Source of the DNA: an uncultured Dehalococcoidia bacterium
Lineage (GTDB): Bacteria > Chloroflexota > Dehalococcoidia > Lucifugimonadales > JADFKI01
Length of the DNA stretch: 64,000 nt
Reading direction: 5' to 3'
NCBI GenBank assembly: GCA_958295865.1
Contig: CATQHF010000001.1
Span: 248,001-312,000, forward strand
Numbering within the stretch: position 1 is the stretch's first letter; each line of letters opens with the position of its first letter. Under the pieces are notes generated by a model. The model saw only the letters and a program-made list of their open reading frames with translations, was not told the DNA's origin and did not search any database. The position numbers were made by a program, and so were the translations under genes. Shown piece after piece: positions 1 to 9,885 of the stretch.

Positions 1-108
1 TATCCCCGCCTTCGCTGCCGCCTCCTCCAGCGAGTTGAAGGGGATGACCCCCATGAAGTCCACGCCCTCTTGCTTCAGTATCCGTGCGACCAAATCCGCG
101 CCCGTCAT
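1..108 (-). CDS. N-terminus of a probable thiamine-pyrophosphate-dependent enzyme (acetolactate synthase-like), truncated by window edge
   Basis: Minus-strand reading from ATG at 108: MTGADLVARILKQEGVDFMGVIPFNSLEEAAAKAGI, resembling N-termini of TPP-binding enzymes. Confidence 0.45.
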   Translation of the reverse strand, partial: MTGADLVARILKQEGVDFMGVIPFNSLEEAAAKAGI

Positions 109-146
109 AGCTTGCTCCCTCATCTGACTAACTGAAAACCGAAAAC

Positions 147-737
147 CTAATTACCCCGTTCATCCTGTAAATCCAAGACATCGGCGTCGAATATGTCGTC
201 GACATCCAGCCTGAACCCCGCCAGCAGCGGCGAAACCAGCGTCTCCCCCAGACCGTACACGCCCGCAACCTCATAGTCATCGCCCGCCAGCGTCAGAACC
301 ACCACTCTGCGGGCGTCCGTGTCCGCCTGCCAATACTCCGGCACGCGATAGCGCGCGTACAACTCACGTTTCCGTGTCTTGTCAAGCGCCGCCGTGGACG
401 GTGACAGTATCTCAATCACCAGATCCGGCGCTCCGTCGATGACATTGTAGGTTATCAGGTGCGCCCGCTCCCTGCTCACGAACAATATGTCCGGCTGCAC
501 CACATTTATATTTGACAGCCGCACATCCGTCGGCGCGTAGAGCATTCTGCCCAGATTGTTCGTCCTTATGAATGTACTCAGTGGCGTTCCGATATTGCCT
601 TGGACTATCTGGTGTGTCACGCTTGGCGCGGCTGCCATAATCAGATCCCCGTCTATCAGCTCATAGCGTTCGTCGTCAGGCGTGTTGCGGTAGTCCTCGT
701 ATGTCAAAAGCGTTCCGCTGCTGCGCTGCGTCGCCAT
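147..737 (-). CDS. Uma2 family (DUF820) endonuclease-like protein, array 1 copy 1
   Basis: ORF; motifs VQPDILFVSRER, APDLVIEILSPSTAALDKTRKRELYARYRVPEYW typical of Uma2. Confidence 0.9.
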   Translation of the reverse strand: MATQRSSGTLLTYEDYRNTPDDERYELIDGDLIMAAAPSVTHQIVQGNIGTPLSTFIRTNNLGRMLYAPTDVRLSNINVVQPDILFVSRERAHLITYNVIDGAPDLVIEILSPSTAALDKTRKRELYARYRVPEYWQADTDARRVVVLTLAGDDYEVAGVYGLGETLVSPLLAGFRLDVDDIFDADVLDLQDERGN

Positions 738-757
738 CTTGCGCCTCTCTATCCCTG

Positions 758-1312
758 TTAGAACTCGAAAATATCGGCGACATCCAGCCTGAACCCCGCC
801 AGCAGCGGCGAAACCAGCGTATCGCCCATGCCATACACGCCCGCAACCTCATAGTCATCGCCTGCCAGCGTCAGAACCACCACGCTGAAGTCGTCCGTAT
901 CCGCTTGCCAGTACTCAGGCACGCGATAGCGCGCGTACAGCTCACGCTTTCGTGTCTTGTCAAGCGCCGCCGTGGACGGCGACAGTATCTCGACCACCAG
1001 ATCCGGCGCGCCATCGATGACATTGTGGGTTATCAGGTGCGACCGCTCCCTGCTCACGAACAATATGTCCGGCTGCACCACATTTATATTTGACAGCCGC
1101 ACATCCGTCGCCGCGTAGAGCATTTCGCCCAGCCGATTCGCCCTCACGAATATATCAAGTGGCGTCCCGATGTTCCTCGAAATTCTCTGGTGTGTCACGC
1201 TTGGCGCGGCGGCCATAATCAGCTCCCCGTCTATCAACTCATAGCGTTCGTCGTCAGGCATGTTGCGGTAGTCTTCGTATGTCAAAAGCGTTCCGCTGCG
1301 CTGCGTCGCCAT
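758..1312 (-). CDS. Uma2 family protein, array 1 copy 2
   Basis: Close paralog of 147..737; same Uma2 motifs. Confidence 0.9.
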   Translation of the reverse strand: MATQRSGTLLTYEDYRNMPDDERYELIDGELIMAAAPSVTHQRISRNIGTPLDIFVRANRLGEMLYAATDVRLSNINVVQPDILFVSRERSHLITHNVIDGAPDLVVEILSPSTAALDKTRKRELYARYRVPEYWQADTDDFSVVVLTLAGDDYEVAGVYGMGDTLVSPLLAGFRLDVADIFEF

Positions 1313-1359
1313 CTCGCGCCTCCCTCATTTTCGTTCGTGGTGAGCCTGTTCCTATCAGA

Positions 1360-1914
1360 CTAGACCGCGAAAATATCGTCGACATCCAGCCTGAACCCCT
1401 TCAGCAGCGGCGAAACCAGCGTCTCCCCCAGACCGTACACACCCGCAACCTCATAGTCAGCGCCTGCCAGTATGAGAACCACCACGCTGAAGTCGTCCGT
1501 GTCCACCTGCCAATACTCAGGCACGCGATAGCGCGCGTACAGCTCACGCTTCCGTGTCTTGTCAAGCGCCGCCGTGGATGGCGACAGTATCTCGACCACC
1601 AGATCCGGCGCGCCGCTGATGCCTGCGTCCGTCAGTATGTGCGACCGCTCCCTGCTCACGAACAATATGTCCGGCTGCACAACATTTATGTTCGACAGCA
1701 CGACATCAAACGGCGCGTAGTACATTTCGCCCAGCCGATTCGCCTTCACGAATATGTCCAGTGGCGTACTGATATTCCTAGAAGTCCCTTGGTGTACTAC
1801 GCTTGGCGTGGCTATGATAATCAGTTCACCGTCTATCAGTTGATAGCGTTCGTCGTCAGGCATGTTGCAGTAGTCTTCGTATGTCAAAAGCGTTCCGCTG
1901 CGCTGCGTCGCCAT
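1360..1914 (-). CDS. Uma2 family protein, array 1 copy 3
   Basis: Close paralog of the two preceding ORFs. Confidence 0.9.
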   Translation of the reverse strand: MATQRSGTLLTYEDYCNMPDDERYQLIDGELIIIATPSVVHQGTSRNISTPLDIFVKANRLGEMYYAPFDVVLSNINVVQPDILFVSRERSHILTDAGISGAPDLVVEILSPSTAALDKTRKRELYARYRVPEYWQVDTDDFSVVVLILAGADYEVAGVYGLGETLVSPLLKGFRLDVDDIFAV

Positions 1915-2086
1915 ATCGCGCCTCCTTCATTTGGGTTCGTGGTGAGCCTGTCGAAAGGCTTGTTGAAGGGCGAACCACCCTGCACGGGATGATTTTAACA
2001 TGGATGGGCAGGATGAACAGGATGACGCCCCTAGCGCTTCCATCCATGTCAATCTCCGCTCAAAATCCCTTCCACCATCCCCGCAT

Positions 2087-3097
2087 CTACCGCCGCAGCG
2101 AATTGCATGCGATACCGTCATCGTTGCCGTCGAGACGGTGCGGGTCGTCTTCCGGCCCGCCCGCGGCGATGAAGAACGCCTGAGCATCCTCCCAGTCAGT
2201 GAAATCTGAGCAATCGCGGTCAGGCCCGTCCGGGTCGTAGAGCGGCGCATCGTCCGATAGCGGCGTTACTGTCGGCGTTGCTGCCTGCGTTGCGCTCGGC
2301 GTCGGCGCGTCGCCCGCGCTCATCACCACCAGCGACGGCGGCTCGGCGCATCCGGCGAGCATATCCCGCAGCGTGTTTGCCTCGCGCCGCGTCGCCGTCA
2401 GTTCCCAGCTCTGCTTGATGACAACCCAATCCGTCGCATACTGGCACCAGTACCCGCTGCGTGGCGGCTTCCAGTCCTCAGGCCCCTTGCTACCCTTGCT
2501 GCGATTTGCCGATGACTGCACCGCGATGAGGTGGTTCGGATACGACAGGTCGTTGGCGAACTGCGCCTTGCGCTCTTTCGACCAGTTCCACCCGCCCGAC
2601 CTGTGCGCGTTCGCAAGCGGCACCATGTGGTCGATGTCCAGGTCGGACGCATCGCCGAACCGCTCGCCGGTGTATGGCCCTGTCAAGTTCACACGGATGA
2701 CGCGACACTCGTCGGAGTCGGCAAAGATGACGCCGGTTTCGGATTCGGCGATGAGCGCCTCTTGGCGCGCGTTCTGGCAGTCGCTGTCCTCGTCAATCCA
2801 ATGCCGCCAGTCTTTGCGCTCATAAGCGGGTATGTCGGATTGCGGCTCTGCCACTCTGATGACAAGCGTTTCGCCCTCTGTGGACGGAGCGAGGGAAGCG
2901 GATGCGGGAGGTTCGGCAGGCGCGGCGGCAACGCTCTGCGGTTCGTGCGTTGCCGTTGCGACGGTTCGCGCGGCAGGCATAGCATTGCGATTTGGCGGCG
3001 TTTCCGACGCCGTCGCACACGCCGCGCCGCCCAAAACTATAAGAAGCGGCAGCATTAGCGGAGCAAAATGGAGTAATGAACGAAAGAACCTGCCCAT
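2087..3097 (-). CDS. Secreted HNH-type nuclease (DUF1524/GmrSD-C-like) with C-terminal excalibur calcium-binding domain
   Basis: N-terminal hydrophobic signal/lipobox-like LIVLGGAACA; DLDIDHMVPLANAHRSGGW...LIAVQSSANRSKGSKGPEDWKPP; C-terminal DRDCSDFTDWEDAQAFF...DDPHRLDGNDDGIACNSLRR. Confidence 0.8.
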   Translation of the reverse strand: MGRFFRSLLHFAPLMLPLLIVLGGAACATASETPPNRNAMPAARTVATATHEPQSVAAAPAEPPASASLAPSTEGETLVIRVAEPQSDIPAYERKDWRHWIDEDSDCQNARQEALIAESETGVIFADSDECRVIRVNLTGPYTGERFGDASDLDIDHMVPLANAHRSGGWNWSKERKAQFANDLSYPNHLIAVQSSANRSKGSKGPEDWKPPRSGYWCQYATDWVVIKQSWELTATRREANTLRDMLAGCAEPPSLVVMSAGDAPTPSATQAATPTVTPLSDDAPLYDPDGPDRDCSDFTDWEDAQAFFIAAGGPEDDPHRLDGNDDGIACNSLRR

Positions 3098-3197
3098 CCC
3101 GTCAGCCCTCGCCAGTTTGCGGTGAAGCCCATACCCGTTCGTGGTGAGCCTGTCGAAGAGCGAACCGCACCCACCCTGCCTATCGGTGTCAGCCCGC

Positions 3198-3812
3198 TTA
3201 GAACAGGCTCATCTGCTGTTCGGGCGGCGTCTCGTCCTCGCTTGCCGTGTCGTCAGGCAGCGCGATAACCTCGGCAACAAGCTGCGGCAGGTTGCGAAAA
3301 TCGTCCTCAAGCGCGGGGCGCAGGCGTGGGTTGTGCAGCGTCGCGGCGGGATGATACATCGGATACACCATTCGTCCGCGCCACATGCGAGGCTTGCCGC
3401 GCTCGCGGCTGATAGTCCGCCCCGGAAAGAACTTGGCGAACGAATATCGCCCCAGCGTAACGATGACCTTCGGGTCTATCAGCGCAATCTGCGCGTCCAA
3501 GTAGGTCGAGCACGCCTCGATTTCGCCGCTCATCGGATCGCGGTTGTTCGGCGGGCGGCACTTCACCATGTTCGTGATATACACATCCGCGCGCCGCAGC
3601 CCAATACCCGCCAGCAGCTCCGTCAGCACATTGCCCGCCGCGCCCACAAACGGCAGCCCCTGCTGGTCCTCGTTGTAGCCCGGAGCCTCGCCGATGAACA
3701 TAATCTCAGAGTTCACCGACCCGTCGCCCGGCACCGTGCGGTTGCGCCTCTCCGAGAGCGCGCAAAGCGTGCATCCGGCAATCTGCTTCACGATTTCGTC
3801 GTAATCTTTCAT
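3198..3812 (-). CDS. Uracil-DNA glycosylase, family 4 (Fe-S)
   Basis: GEAPGYNEDQQGLPFVGAAGNVL, TNMVKCRPPNNRDP, MYHPAA motifs; CTLC cysteines. Confidence 0.92.
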   Translation of the reverse strand: MKDYDEIVKQIAGCTLCALSERRNRTVPGDGSVNSEIMFIGEAPGYNEDQQGLPFVGAAGNVLTELLAGIGLRRADVYITNMVKCRPPNNRDPMSGEIEACSTYLDAQIALIDPKVIVTLGRYSFAKFFPGRTISRERGKPRMWRGRMVYPMYHPAATLHNPRLRPALEDDFRNLPQLVAEVIALPDDTASEDETPPEQQMSLF

Positions 3813-4010
3813 GCCCCAAGTCTAGCACAGCTCACCCGCATGAACGGAAGGGGATACGAGCGTATATTACTCGGAATATCATGTCCATCCGTTAGCCCCA
3901 ATCAGCCCGACACTGATATACTGACACAACCAACGACCGACTAACTGATATACTGACGACTAACAACAGATAATTCACAGTTCATAAACCGACACATCGG
4001 GAGGCTCATC

Positions 4011-4865
4011 ATGACACAGCTAGCAGGCATATTCGGCTACCCTCTGGCGCACTCACTCTCGCCCGCGTTCCAGCAGGCGGCGTTCAACCATTGCGGACTG
4101 GATGTGCGCTATCTCGCGTGGGAGGCGCCGTCCGAAGCTCTTGCCGATGAGGTGGAGAAACTCCGCGGCGGCGATTTCATCGGCGCGAATGTAACCATCC
4201 CCCACAAGCAGAGCGTGATGGCAATGCTCGACGAGATTGACGAGACGGCTCAGGCTATCGGCGCGGTGAACACCATCGTCAAGAGCGCCGGCAAACTCAT
4301 CGGCCACAACACCGATGCCCCCGGCTTCATGCGCGCGCTGAAAGAGGACGGCAGCTTCGATCCGACGGGCAAGCGCGCGCTGCTGCTCGGCGCAGGAGGC
4401 GCGGCGCGCGCCGCGGCGTTCGCCCTTTGCAGGGATGGCATCGCGTCCCTCACCATCGCCAACCGCACGCCGGTGTACGCCGAATCCCTCGCCGCCGGTC
4501 TGTCCGGTGAAGTCGCAAGAGTCGCCGCTATCGGCATGGACAGCGATGAGCTTGGCGCAATCGCTCTGGAGTCCGACCTCATCGTCAACTCTACTTCCGT
4601 GGGCATGCGGCACGGCGACGGCGAGGGACAGACGCCGCTTGCGGGCGGGCTGATACCGCACGAAGCAGTGGTGATGGATATGGTCTATAACCCGCAACAG
4701 ACGCCGTTTCTCGCCGCCGCCCGCAGCGCGGGAGCGACCGTGCTCGGCGGAATGCCCATGCTAATCTACCAGGGCGCGGCATCCTTCGAGATGTGGACAG
4801 GCCGCGAAGCCCCCGTCGAAGCCATGTTCGCCGCCGGCAATGTTGCGCTCCTGAACATGGAGTAG
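4011..4865 (+). CDS. aroE: Shikimate dehydrogenase
   Basis: GYPLAHSLSPAFQQAAF, GANVTIPHKQ, GAVNTIV, LLLGAGGAARA, NSTSVGM motifs. Confidence 0.95.
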   Translation: MTQLAGIFGYPLAHSLSPAFQQAAFNHCGLDVRYLAWEAPSEALADEVEKLRGGDFIGANVTIPHKQSVMAMLDEIDETAQAIGAVNTIVKSAGKLIGHNTDAPGFMRALKEDGSFDPTGKRALLLGAGGAARAAAFALCRDGIASLTIANRTPVYAESLAAGLSGEVARVAAIGMDSDELGAIALESDLIVNSTSVGMRHGDGEGQTPLAGGLIPHEAVVMDMVYNPQQTPFLAAARSAGATVLGGMPMLIYQGAASFEMWTGREAPVEAMFAAGNVALLNME

Positions 4866-4874
4866 GCGCGGTAT

Positions 4875-5771
4875 ATGTCGAATCAATCAACAACCCCCGT
4901 CGTGGCGTTCGTGGATTGGCCAAATGTTGACCGGGGACTGCGGAGATACTTTCAGGGGCTGGGACAACCTGAAGAACTTGCCAGACTTGCTTTGTCCGCA
5001 ATTGAGGCGATTTCGGCGCAGGTCGGTTCGCTTGAATATGCAAGGGTATATGCCGACTGGCGCACAGCCTATTCTAACGTCGTGCCGCTACTCGATGCCG
5101 ATTACAAGTTCCGCCATACATTAGTGCCACGCAAGGCGAGCGGTGGCGACAGGTGTGATGCTACGATAGTAGCCGACATCGTAGACTTCACGCATGAACG
5201 CGCTTTTGAACCGCGCCCTGCCATCCTCTTGTGTGCTGGCGATGCCGATTATGCCGTTGCCGTGCGACGAGCGTTGGAGCGCGGCTTTGAAGTTCATGTT
5301 GCTTCGGTAATGACTTCACTGTCCCCGGAACTGGGGAATCTCGCTACTGCCGTGTATCCTCTGCAAAGGTATTTTTCGGACAGTGCGCGGCAAGCGGGGA
5401 CTCAGTTAACTCCAAACATCAGCCCCGAGGATTTCCCAAGTTTGAATGAGATTCGCAGGTGGTCTGCTTTCATTCGCCTACTTGATAGGCGCTCGCAGAT
5501 CCTTGATTATGTAACGCTGCCCTATTTCGCGAGGTTAATATCTGAAGCCAGACCGCAATATGGCAAGGCAGCGCGGGAGGCGTATGACACCATTGAGGAA
5601 TCCATTAACCTTGGGATAACAAGATATGGTGCAAGGGTGCAAAATCCAGGCAAGCCCGGAAACTTTGTGCAAACAATCGAACTGGTGGAGGAACGGGGTT
5701 TGGTCAGATGTGTCTTGGAAAACATAAAGGTGCCGAGTGAAATATCACCCGACACCTTGCCATCCAACTAA
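4875..5771 (+). CDS. NYN domain (PIN-like RNase fold) protein
   Basis: VAFVDWPNVDRGL, DATIVADIVDF, ILLCAGDADYAVAVRRALERGFEV acidic motifs. Confidence 0.75.
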   Translation: MSNQSTTPVVAFVDWPNVDRGLRRYFQGLGQPEELARLALSAIEAISAQVGSLEYARVYADWRTAYSNVVPLLDADYKFRHTLVPRKASGGDRCDATIVADIVDFTHERAFEPRPAILLCAGDADYAVAVRRALERGFEVHVASVMTSLSPELGNLATAVYPLQRYFSDSARQAGTQLTPNISPEDFPSLNEIRRWSAFIRLLDRRSQILDYVTLPYFARLISEARPQYGKAAREAYDTIEESINLGITRYGARVQNPGKPGNFVQTIELVEERGLVRCVLENIKVPSEISPDTLPSN

Positions 5772-5864
5772 TATAATCTTATCTCATATTCAACATGCCA
5801 CAACTTATCCGATCTGTCAACTATCCAACAATTCTGTAAGCGCCTGAAACACTGACGAACTCAC

Positions 5865-6473
5865 ATGCAACCAAACATATTCCTCACAGGCTTCTCCGGC
5901 GCAGGCAAGACGACCATCGGCCGCGAAGCCGCGCGCATCCTCGGCTGGCGCTTCGTCGACCTCGACGAGCGGATCGAAGCCGCCGCCGGCAAGTCCATCG
6001 ACGCCATCTTCGCCGAGCATGGCGAGCCATACTTCCGCGCCCTCGAATCGCGGACGCTGCTCGCCGCATGCGAATCGGAGCGGCAGGTCGTGTCCACAGG
6101 CGGCGGCATCGCCGAGAGCGCCGACAACCGCGCCGCCATGATGCGGCACGGCATCATCGTCTGCCTCGAGGCATCGCCGCAGACCATATACGACCGCGTG
6201 CTTGCCCAGAGCGTCGGCGACGACGCCATCGTGCGCCCCATGCTCGCGGCTGACGACCCATTGGAGCGCATCCATTCCTTGAAGTCCCAGCGTCAGTTAA
6301 ACTATACTCTTGCCCACTGGACAGTCCACACCGACATCATCTCGCCCGAGCAGGCGGCGCATGAAGTAGTCCGCGCCTTCGACATACTCAACGACGATGA
6401 GGACGGTATATGCTGGAAAGCCTACCCCGATTGGATGCGGCAAAGAGCCAATGACCTGCAAGACCAAGACTAA
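5865..6473 (+). CDS. aroK: Shikimate kinase
   Basis: IFLTGFSGAGKTTIGREAARILGWRFVDLDERIE; STGGGIA. Confidence 0.93.
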   Translation: MQPNIFLTGFSGAGKTTIGREAARILGWRFVDLDERIEAAAGKSIDAIFAEHGEPYFRALESRTLLAACESERQVVSTGGGIAESADNRAAMMRHGIIVCLEASPQTIYDRVLAQSVGDDAIVRPMLAADDPLERIHSLKSQRQLNYTLAHWTVHTDIISPEQAAHEVVRAFDILNDDEDGICWKAYPDWMRQRANDLQDQD

Positions 6474-6537
6474 AAGAAGTCCCACACCCGCCCCTCCTCA
6501 AGCGCCGAAAACTAAACACTGAAAATCGAGAATTGCC

Positions 6538-7650
6538 ATGACCTCCACCACAGACGCAAAAGACCTCGCCGCCATCGTCAACACATCGCAGGGCGACTAC
6601 CCTATATGGGTGGGCTGGAACATAATCGAAGAGATTGGCGAGCGCGTCCATTCCATCCTCGATACCTCCACCGCCTACATCATCACCGACGAAGGCGCGC
6701 ATCGGCAGGCGCGCCGCGCGCAGTTCGCGCTCGAAGCCGCCGGCATCGCCGCCCACATGTTCATCATGCCCGCGGGCGAGACGCACAAGACGCTGGAGAC
6801 CGTGCAGCTCGTCTATCGCTGGCTTGCCGAGCGCAAGGCGGAGCGCGGTCACTTGGTAGTCGCTGTCGGCGGCGGCGTAGTCGGCGACCTCGCCGGCTTC
6901 TGCGCCGCGACATACCTGCGCGGCATGCCCTTCGCCCAAGTCCCCACAAGCCTGCTTGCCATGATGGACGCGGCAATCGGCGGCAAGGTCGCCGTCGACC
7001 TGCCACAGGGCAAAAATCTTGTGGGCGCGTTCTACCAGCCCAAATTCGTCCTATCCGATGTAAGCGCGCTTCAGACGCTGCCACCCCGCGAACTCACATC
7101 CGGCTGGGCAGAGGCGATCAAGCATGGACTCATACTAGACCGCGAACTGCTGGCGTCGTTCGAGCGCGACACCGGGCCGATCAAGGCGCTTGAACCCGAC
7201 ATTGCGACCGACATCATACGCCGCAGCGTCGCTATCAAGGCGAACATCGTGTCCCAAGACGAGCGCGAGACGCTGGGCATCCGCATCCTGCTGAACTACG
7301 GACACACCATCGGCCATGCGATAGAGTCGGCGACCGGCTACGGCAGCTTCCTGCACGGCGAGGCGGTCAGCGTGGGCATGATGGGCGCGGCGTACATCGG
7401 CGAAGAAATCGGGCTGATGTCCGCCGACGAGGTGGAGCGACAGCGCGCCGTGCTTGCCGACTACGACCTGCCGCTCACCTGTGGCGAGATGGACATAGAC
7501 GCCGTGACCAACGCTATGCTGTCCGACAAGAAGACGGCAGGGCGCGCTATCCGATGGGTGATGCTTGACGGCATCGGCAACGCCACCACGCGCAACGACA
7601 TACCCCCGTCGCTTGTGCGGCGCACCCTCGAGAGGCTGGCGGTCGATTAG
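6538..7650 (+). CDS. aroB: 3-dehydroquinate synthase
   Basis: VGGGVVGDLAGFCAATYLRGMPFAQVPTSLLAMMDAAIGGKVAVDLPQGKNLVGAFYQP. Confidence 0.96.
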   Translation: MTSTTDAKDLAAIVNTSQGDYPIWVGWNIIEEIGERVHSILDTSTAYIITDEGAHRQARRAQFALEAAGIAAHMFIMPAGETHKTLETVQLVYRWLAERKAERGHLVVAVGGGVVGDLAGFCAATYLRGMPFAQVPTSLLAMMDAAIGGKVAVDLPQGKNLVGAFYQPKFVLSDVSALQTLPPRELTSGWAEAIKHGLILDRELLASFERDTGPIKALEPDIATDIIRRSVAIKANIVSQDERETLGIRILLNYGHTIGHAIESATGYGSFLHGEAVSVGMMGAAYIGEEIGLMSADEVERQRAVLADYDLPLTCGEMDIDAVTNAMLSDKKTAGRAIRWVMLDGIGNATTRNDIPPSLVRRTLERLAVD

Positions 7651-8580
7651 ATGCCGGGGCTGGAATGGCTGACCGGCTCCGGAATTGAATGGCTGCCCAG
7701 CCTAGGATGGCAGCAGGCAGCCGAATGGCTCACCCTCGCCCTGATAGGCTTCGTAACCGGCCTGTTCGGCGTCCTCGTCGGCGCGGGCGGCGGCTTCCTA
7801 CTCGTCCCCATCCTTCGCATCCTATTCCCTGAAAAAGACCCCGCCATCGTCTCCGGCACGGTTCTCGCACTGGTCGCCGCCAACAGCATATCCGGCGCGT
7901 TCGCCTACCGCTATATGCGAATCGTGGACAAGCGCAGCGCGTATCTGTTCGCGGCGGCGGCAATCCCCGGCTCCGTCATCGCGCCCTTCGTCCTCAAAAG
8001 GGCGCTCGAAGGGCTGCCCGGCATCTACGACACCGCTTTCGGCGCGATTCTGGTCATCCTCGCTTTGCGTATAGCCATGCAGCAGTTCGAGCCGAAGCAG
8101 CGTTCCGCGCTTGCCCGCGCAAGAAGCGGACAGCAGCGCCGCTTCGCCAACCCGCGCACCTTGCGCCGCCGCCGCATCACCGCCGAGTCCGGCGAGACAT
8201 ACCGCTACCGCCTGCACGAAAGATGGGCTATCCTCATCAACTTCGTGCTCGGCTTCATATCCAGCTTCTTCGGCATAGGCGGCGGCTTCCTACGCACCCC
8301 CATCCTCGTCTATGCCTTCGGCTTCCCCGTGCAGGTCGCCGTCGCCACCTCCATATTCGCCCTGTCCTTCTACACCACCGCAGGCGCGGCGACACACGCG
8401 GTTCTCGGCAACATCGAGTGGTTCCCCACCTTCATATTCGGAGGCATAGGTCTGGTAACAGGCGGCCAAATCGGAGCGCGCCTCACCGGCAAAATCCAAG
8501 GCCCCTGGATAATGCGCCTCCTCATGCTAGTCATCCTAATTTTGGGCATCCAACTCATTGTGCAGGGCATACGCGGCTGA
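7651..8580 (+). CDS. TSUP/TauE-SafE family sulfite exporter-like permease
   Basis: Multi-TM; GVLVGAGGGFLLVPIL and GFISSFFGIGGGFLRTPIL duplicated motifs; ATG abuts the aroB stop. Confidence 0.85.
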   Translation: MPGLEWLTGSGIEWLPSLGWQQAAEWLTLALIGFVTGLFGVLVGAGGGFLLVPILRILFPEKDPAIVSGTVLALVAANSISGAFAYRYMRIVDKRSAYLFAAAAIPGSVIAPFVLKRALEGLPGIYDTAFGAILVILALRIAMQQFEPKQRSALARARSGQQRRFANPRTLRRRRITAESGETYRYRLHERWAILINFVLGFISSFFGIGGGFLRTPILVYAFGFPVQVAVATSIFALSFYTTAGAATHAVLGNIEWFPTFIFGGIGLVTGGQIGARLTGKIQGPWIMRLLMLVILILGIQLIVQGIRG

Positions 8581-8717
8581 CAACGTAATTTCAAAAGTCC
8601 CTTTCCCCTCGATGGGCTGACAGGGATAGTAAAGCGTGAAACGAGAAAGCTCTGCTTGCCTGTCATTCTCTAAACGCCGCCTTCCCCACCCCGTCACCCT
8701 GAACGCGGTCTTCTCCA

Positions 8718-8822
8718 CCCTGTCATTCTGAACGCAGCGCAGCGGAGTGAAGAATCTAAAATCTATACATGTCCGACATTCATAGAATTCAGATTCCTCA
8801 CTCCGTTCGGAATGACAGGGAA
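8718..8822. repeat. MITE-like dispersed repeat (family A) with ~17 bp terminal inverted repeats
   Basis: ccctgtcattctgaacg...cgttcggaatgacaggg; related copies at 14671-14775, 53474-53563 and a partial at 63868-63905. Confidence 0.75.
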
Positions 8823-8974
8823 AGACTCTTGGAATGACAAGGGAAGGGGTGCGCTGCGCTCGGGATGACGGGTGAGTGGGCGGGAATGACGAATAGAAAT
8901 ACCACCCGAATGGGAATGCTACCGCATCATATAGTTATTGCTCTGCGTATCCCATTGGCGAAAATCTTTTGCTT

Positions 8975-9883
8975 CTATTGCAGCGCGCCCGGCGGGTAGC
9001 GCTTCAGCCACCAGCGCGCTATTTCGTCGCGGCGCGCGAACCAGACGCCAGGATGACTGCGGGCGTATTGCAGGAACTTGTCCAACGCTCGTGAGCGCGC
9101 GGGTCTGCCCCCTATTCGGCAGTGCAGCCCTACCGACATCATCTTGGGGTGCGTGCGTCCTTCCTCGTACAATACATCGAAAGTATCTTTCAGATATTCG
9201 TAGAAGTCGCCCACGCTGTTTAGCCCGCCACGCCAGAAGCGGGCGTCGTTTGTTTCAAAGCTGTACGGCAGCACCAGCCAGGGCTTCCCGCCGACATCGG
9301 TGTAGTACGGCAGATCGTCGTTGAATACGCCGCTGTCGTAGATGAACCCGCCCTCGGCGACTACGAGCTCCCGCGTGTTGACGCTGGGGCCGTAGCGGGT
9401 GAACCAGCCAACGGGCCGCTCGCCTGTGGTTGCGGTCAGCGATTCCACCGTCATCCTGATTGCCTCCGCTTCCTCGTCCCGCGTCTTGCTGTGATATTCC
9501 TCCCAGCGGTAGCCGTGTCCGCAGACCTCGTGTCCGCGTGCCACCACCGCCCGCGCCACCTCCGGGTTGCGCTCGAAAGCCAGCGCGCAGCAGAAGAAGG
9601 TGCTTTTTACGCCATACTTGTCCAGCAGATTCAAGATGCGCCAGACTCCGACGCGGCTGCCGTATTCGAAGAACGATTCGTTGAACAGGTCTCGCTGACC
9701 GGCCGGTATGGGTGACGGCACTTCGTTGTTCGATTCGTGCGCGGCGTCCCCGTCCAGCAGCGAGGTTTCGCTGCCTTCTTCGTAGTTCACGACCACGGAA
9801 ATTGCTAGTCGGGCGTTCCCGCGCCACTCGATAACGGGCGGGTTCGCTCCGTATCCGATGAAATCTCTTTCGTGATTAGACAT
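8975..9883 (-). CDS. Polysaccharide deacetylase family protein (PuuE-like allantoinase type)
   Basis: ATG at 9883 (MSNHERDFIGYGANPPVIEWRGNARLAISVVVNYEEGSE...FFEYGSRVGVWRIL...HGYRWEEY); the longer ORF to 10546 reads out of frame through hyuB. Confidence 0.8.
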   Translation of the reverse strand: MSNHERDFIGYGANPPVIEWRGNARLAISVVVNYEEGSETSLLDGDAAHESNNEVPSPIPAGQRDLFNESFFEYGSRVGVWRILNLLDKYGVKSTFFCCALAFERNPEVARAVVARGHEVCGHGYRWEEYHSKTRDEEAEAIRMTVESLTATTGERPVGWFTRYGPSVNTRELVVAEGGFIYDSGVFNDDLPYYTDVGGKPWLVLPYSFETNDARFWRGGLNSVGDFYEYLKDTFDVLYEEGRTHPKMMSVGLHCRIGGRPARSRALDKFLQYARSHPGVWFARRDEIARWWLKRYPPGALQ

Positions 9884-9885
9884 AA

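Noticed and set aside
3900-3975. Repetitive actgatatactgacgactaac tract before aroE
   Set aside because: Short, imperfect, low-complexity motif also seen in fragments elsewhere. No clear structure beyond simple sequence.
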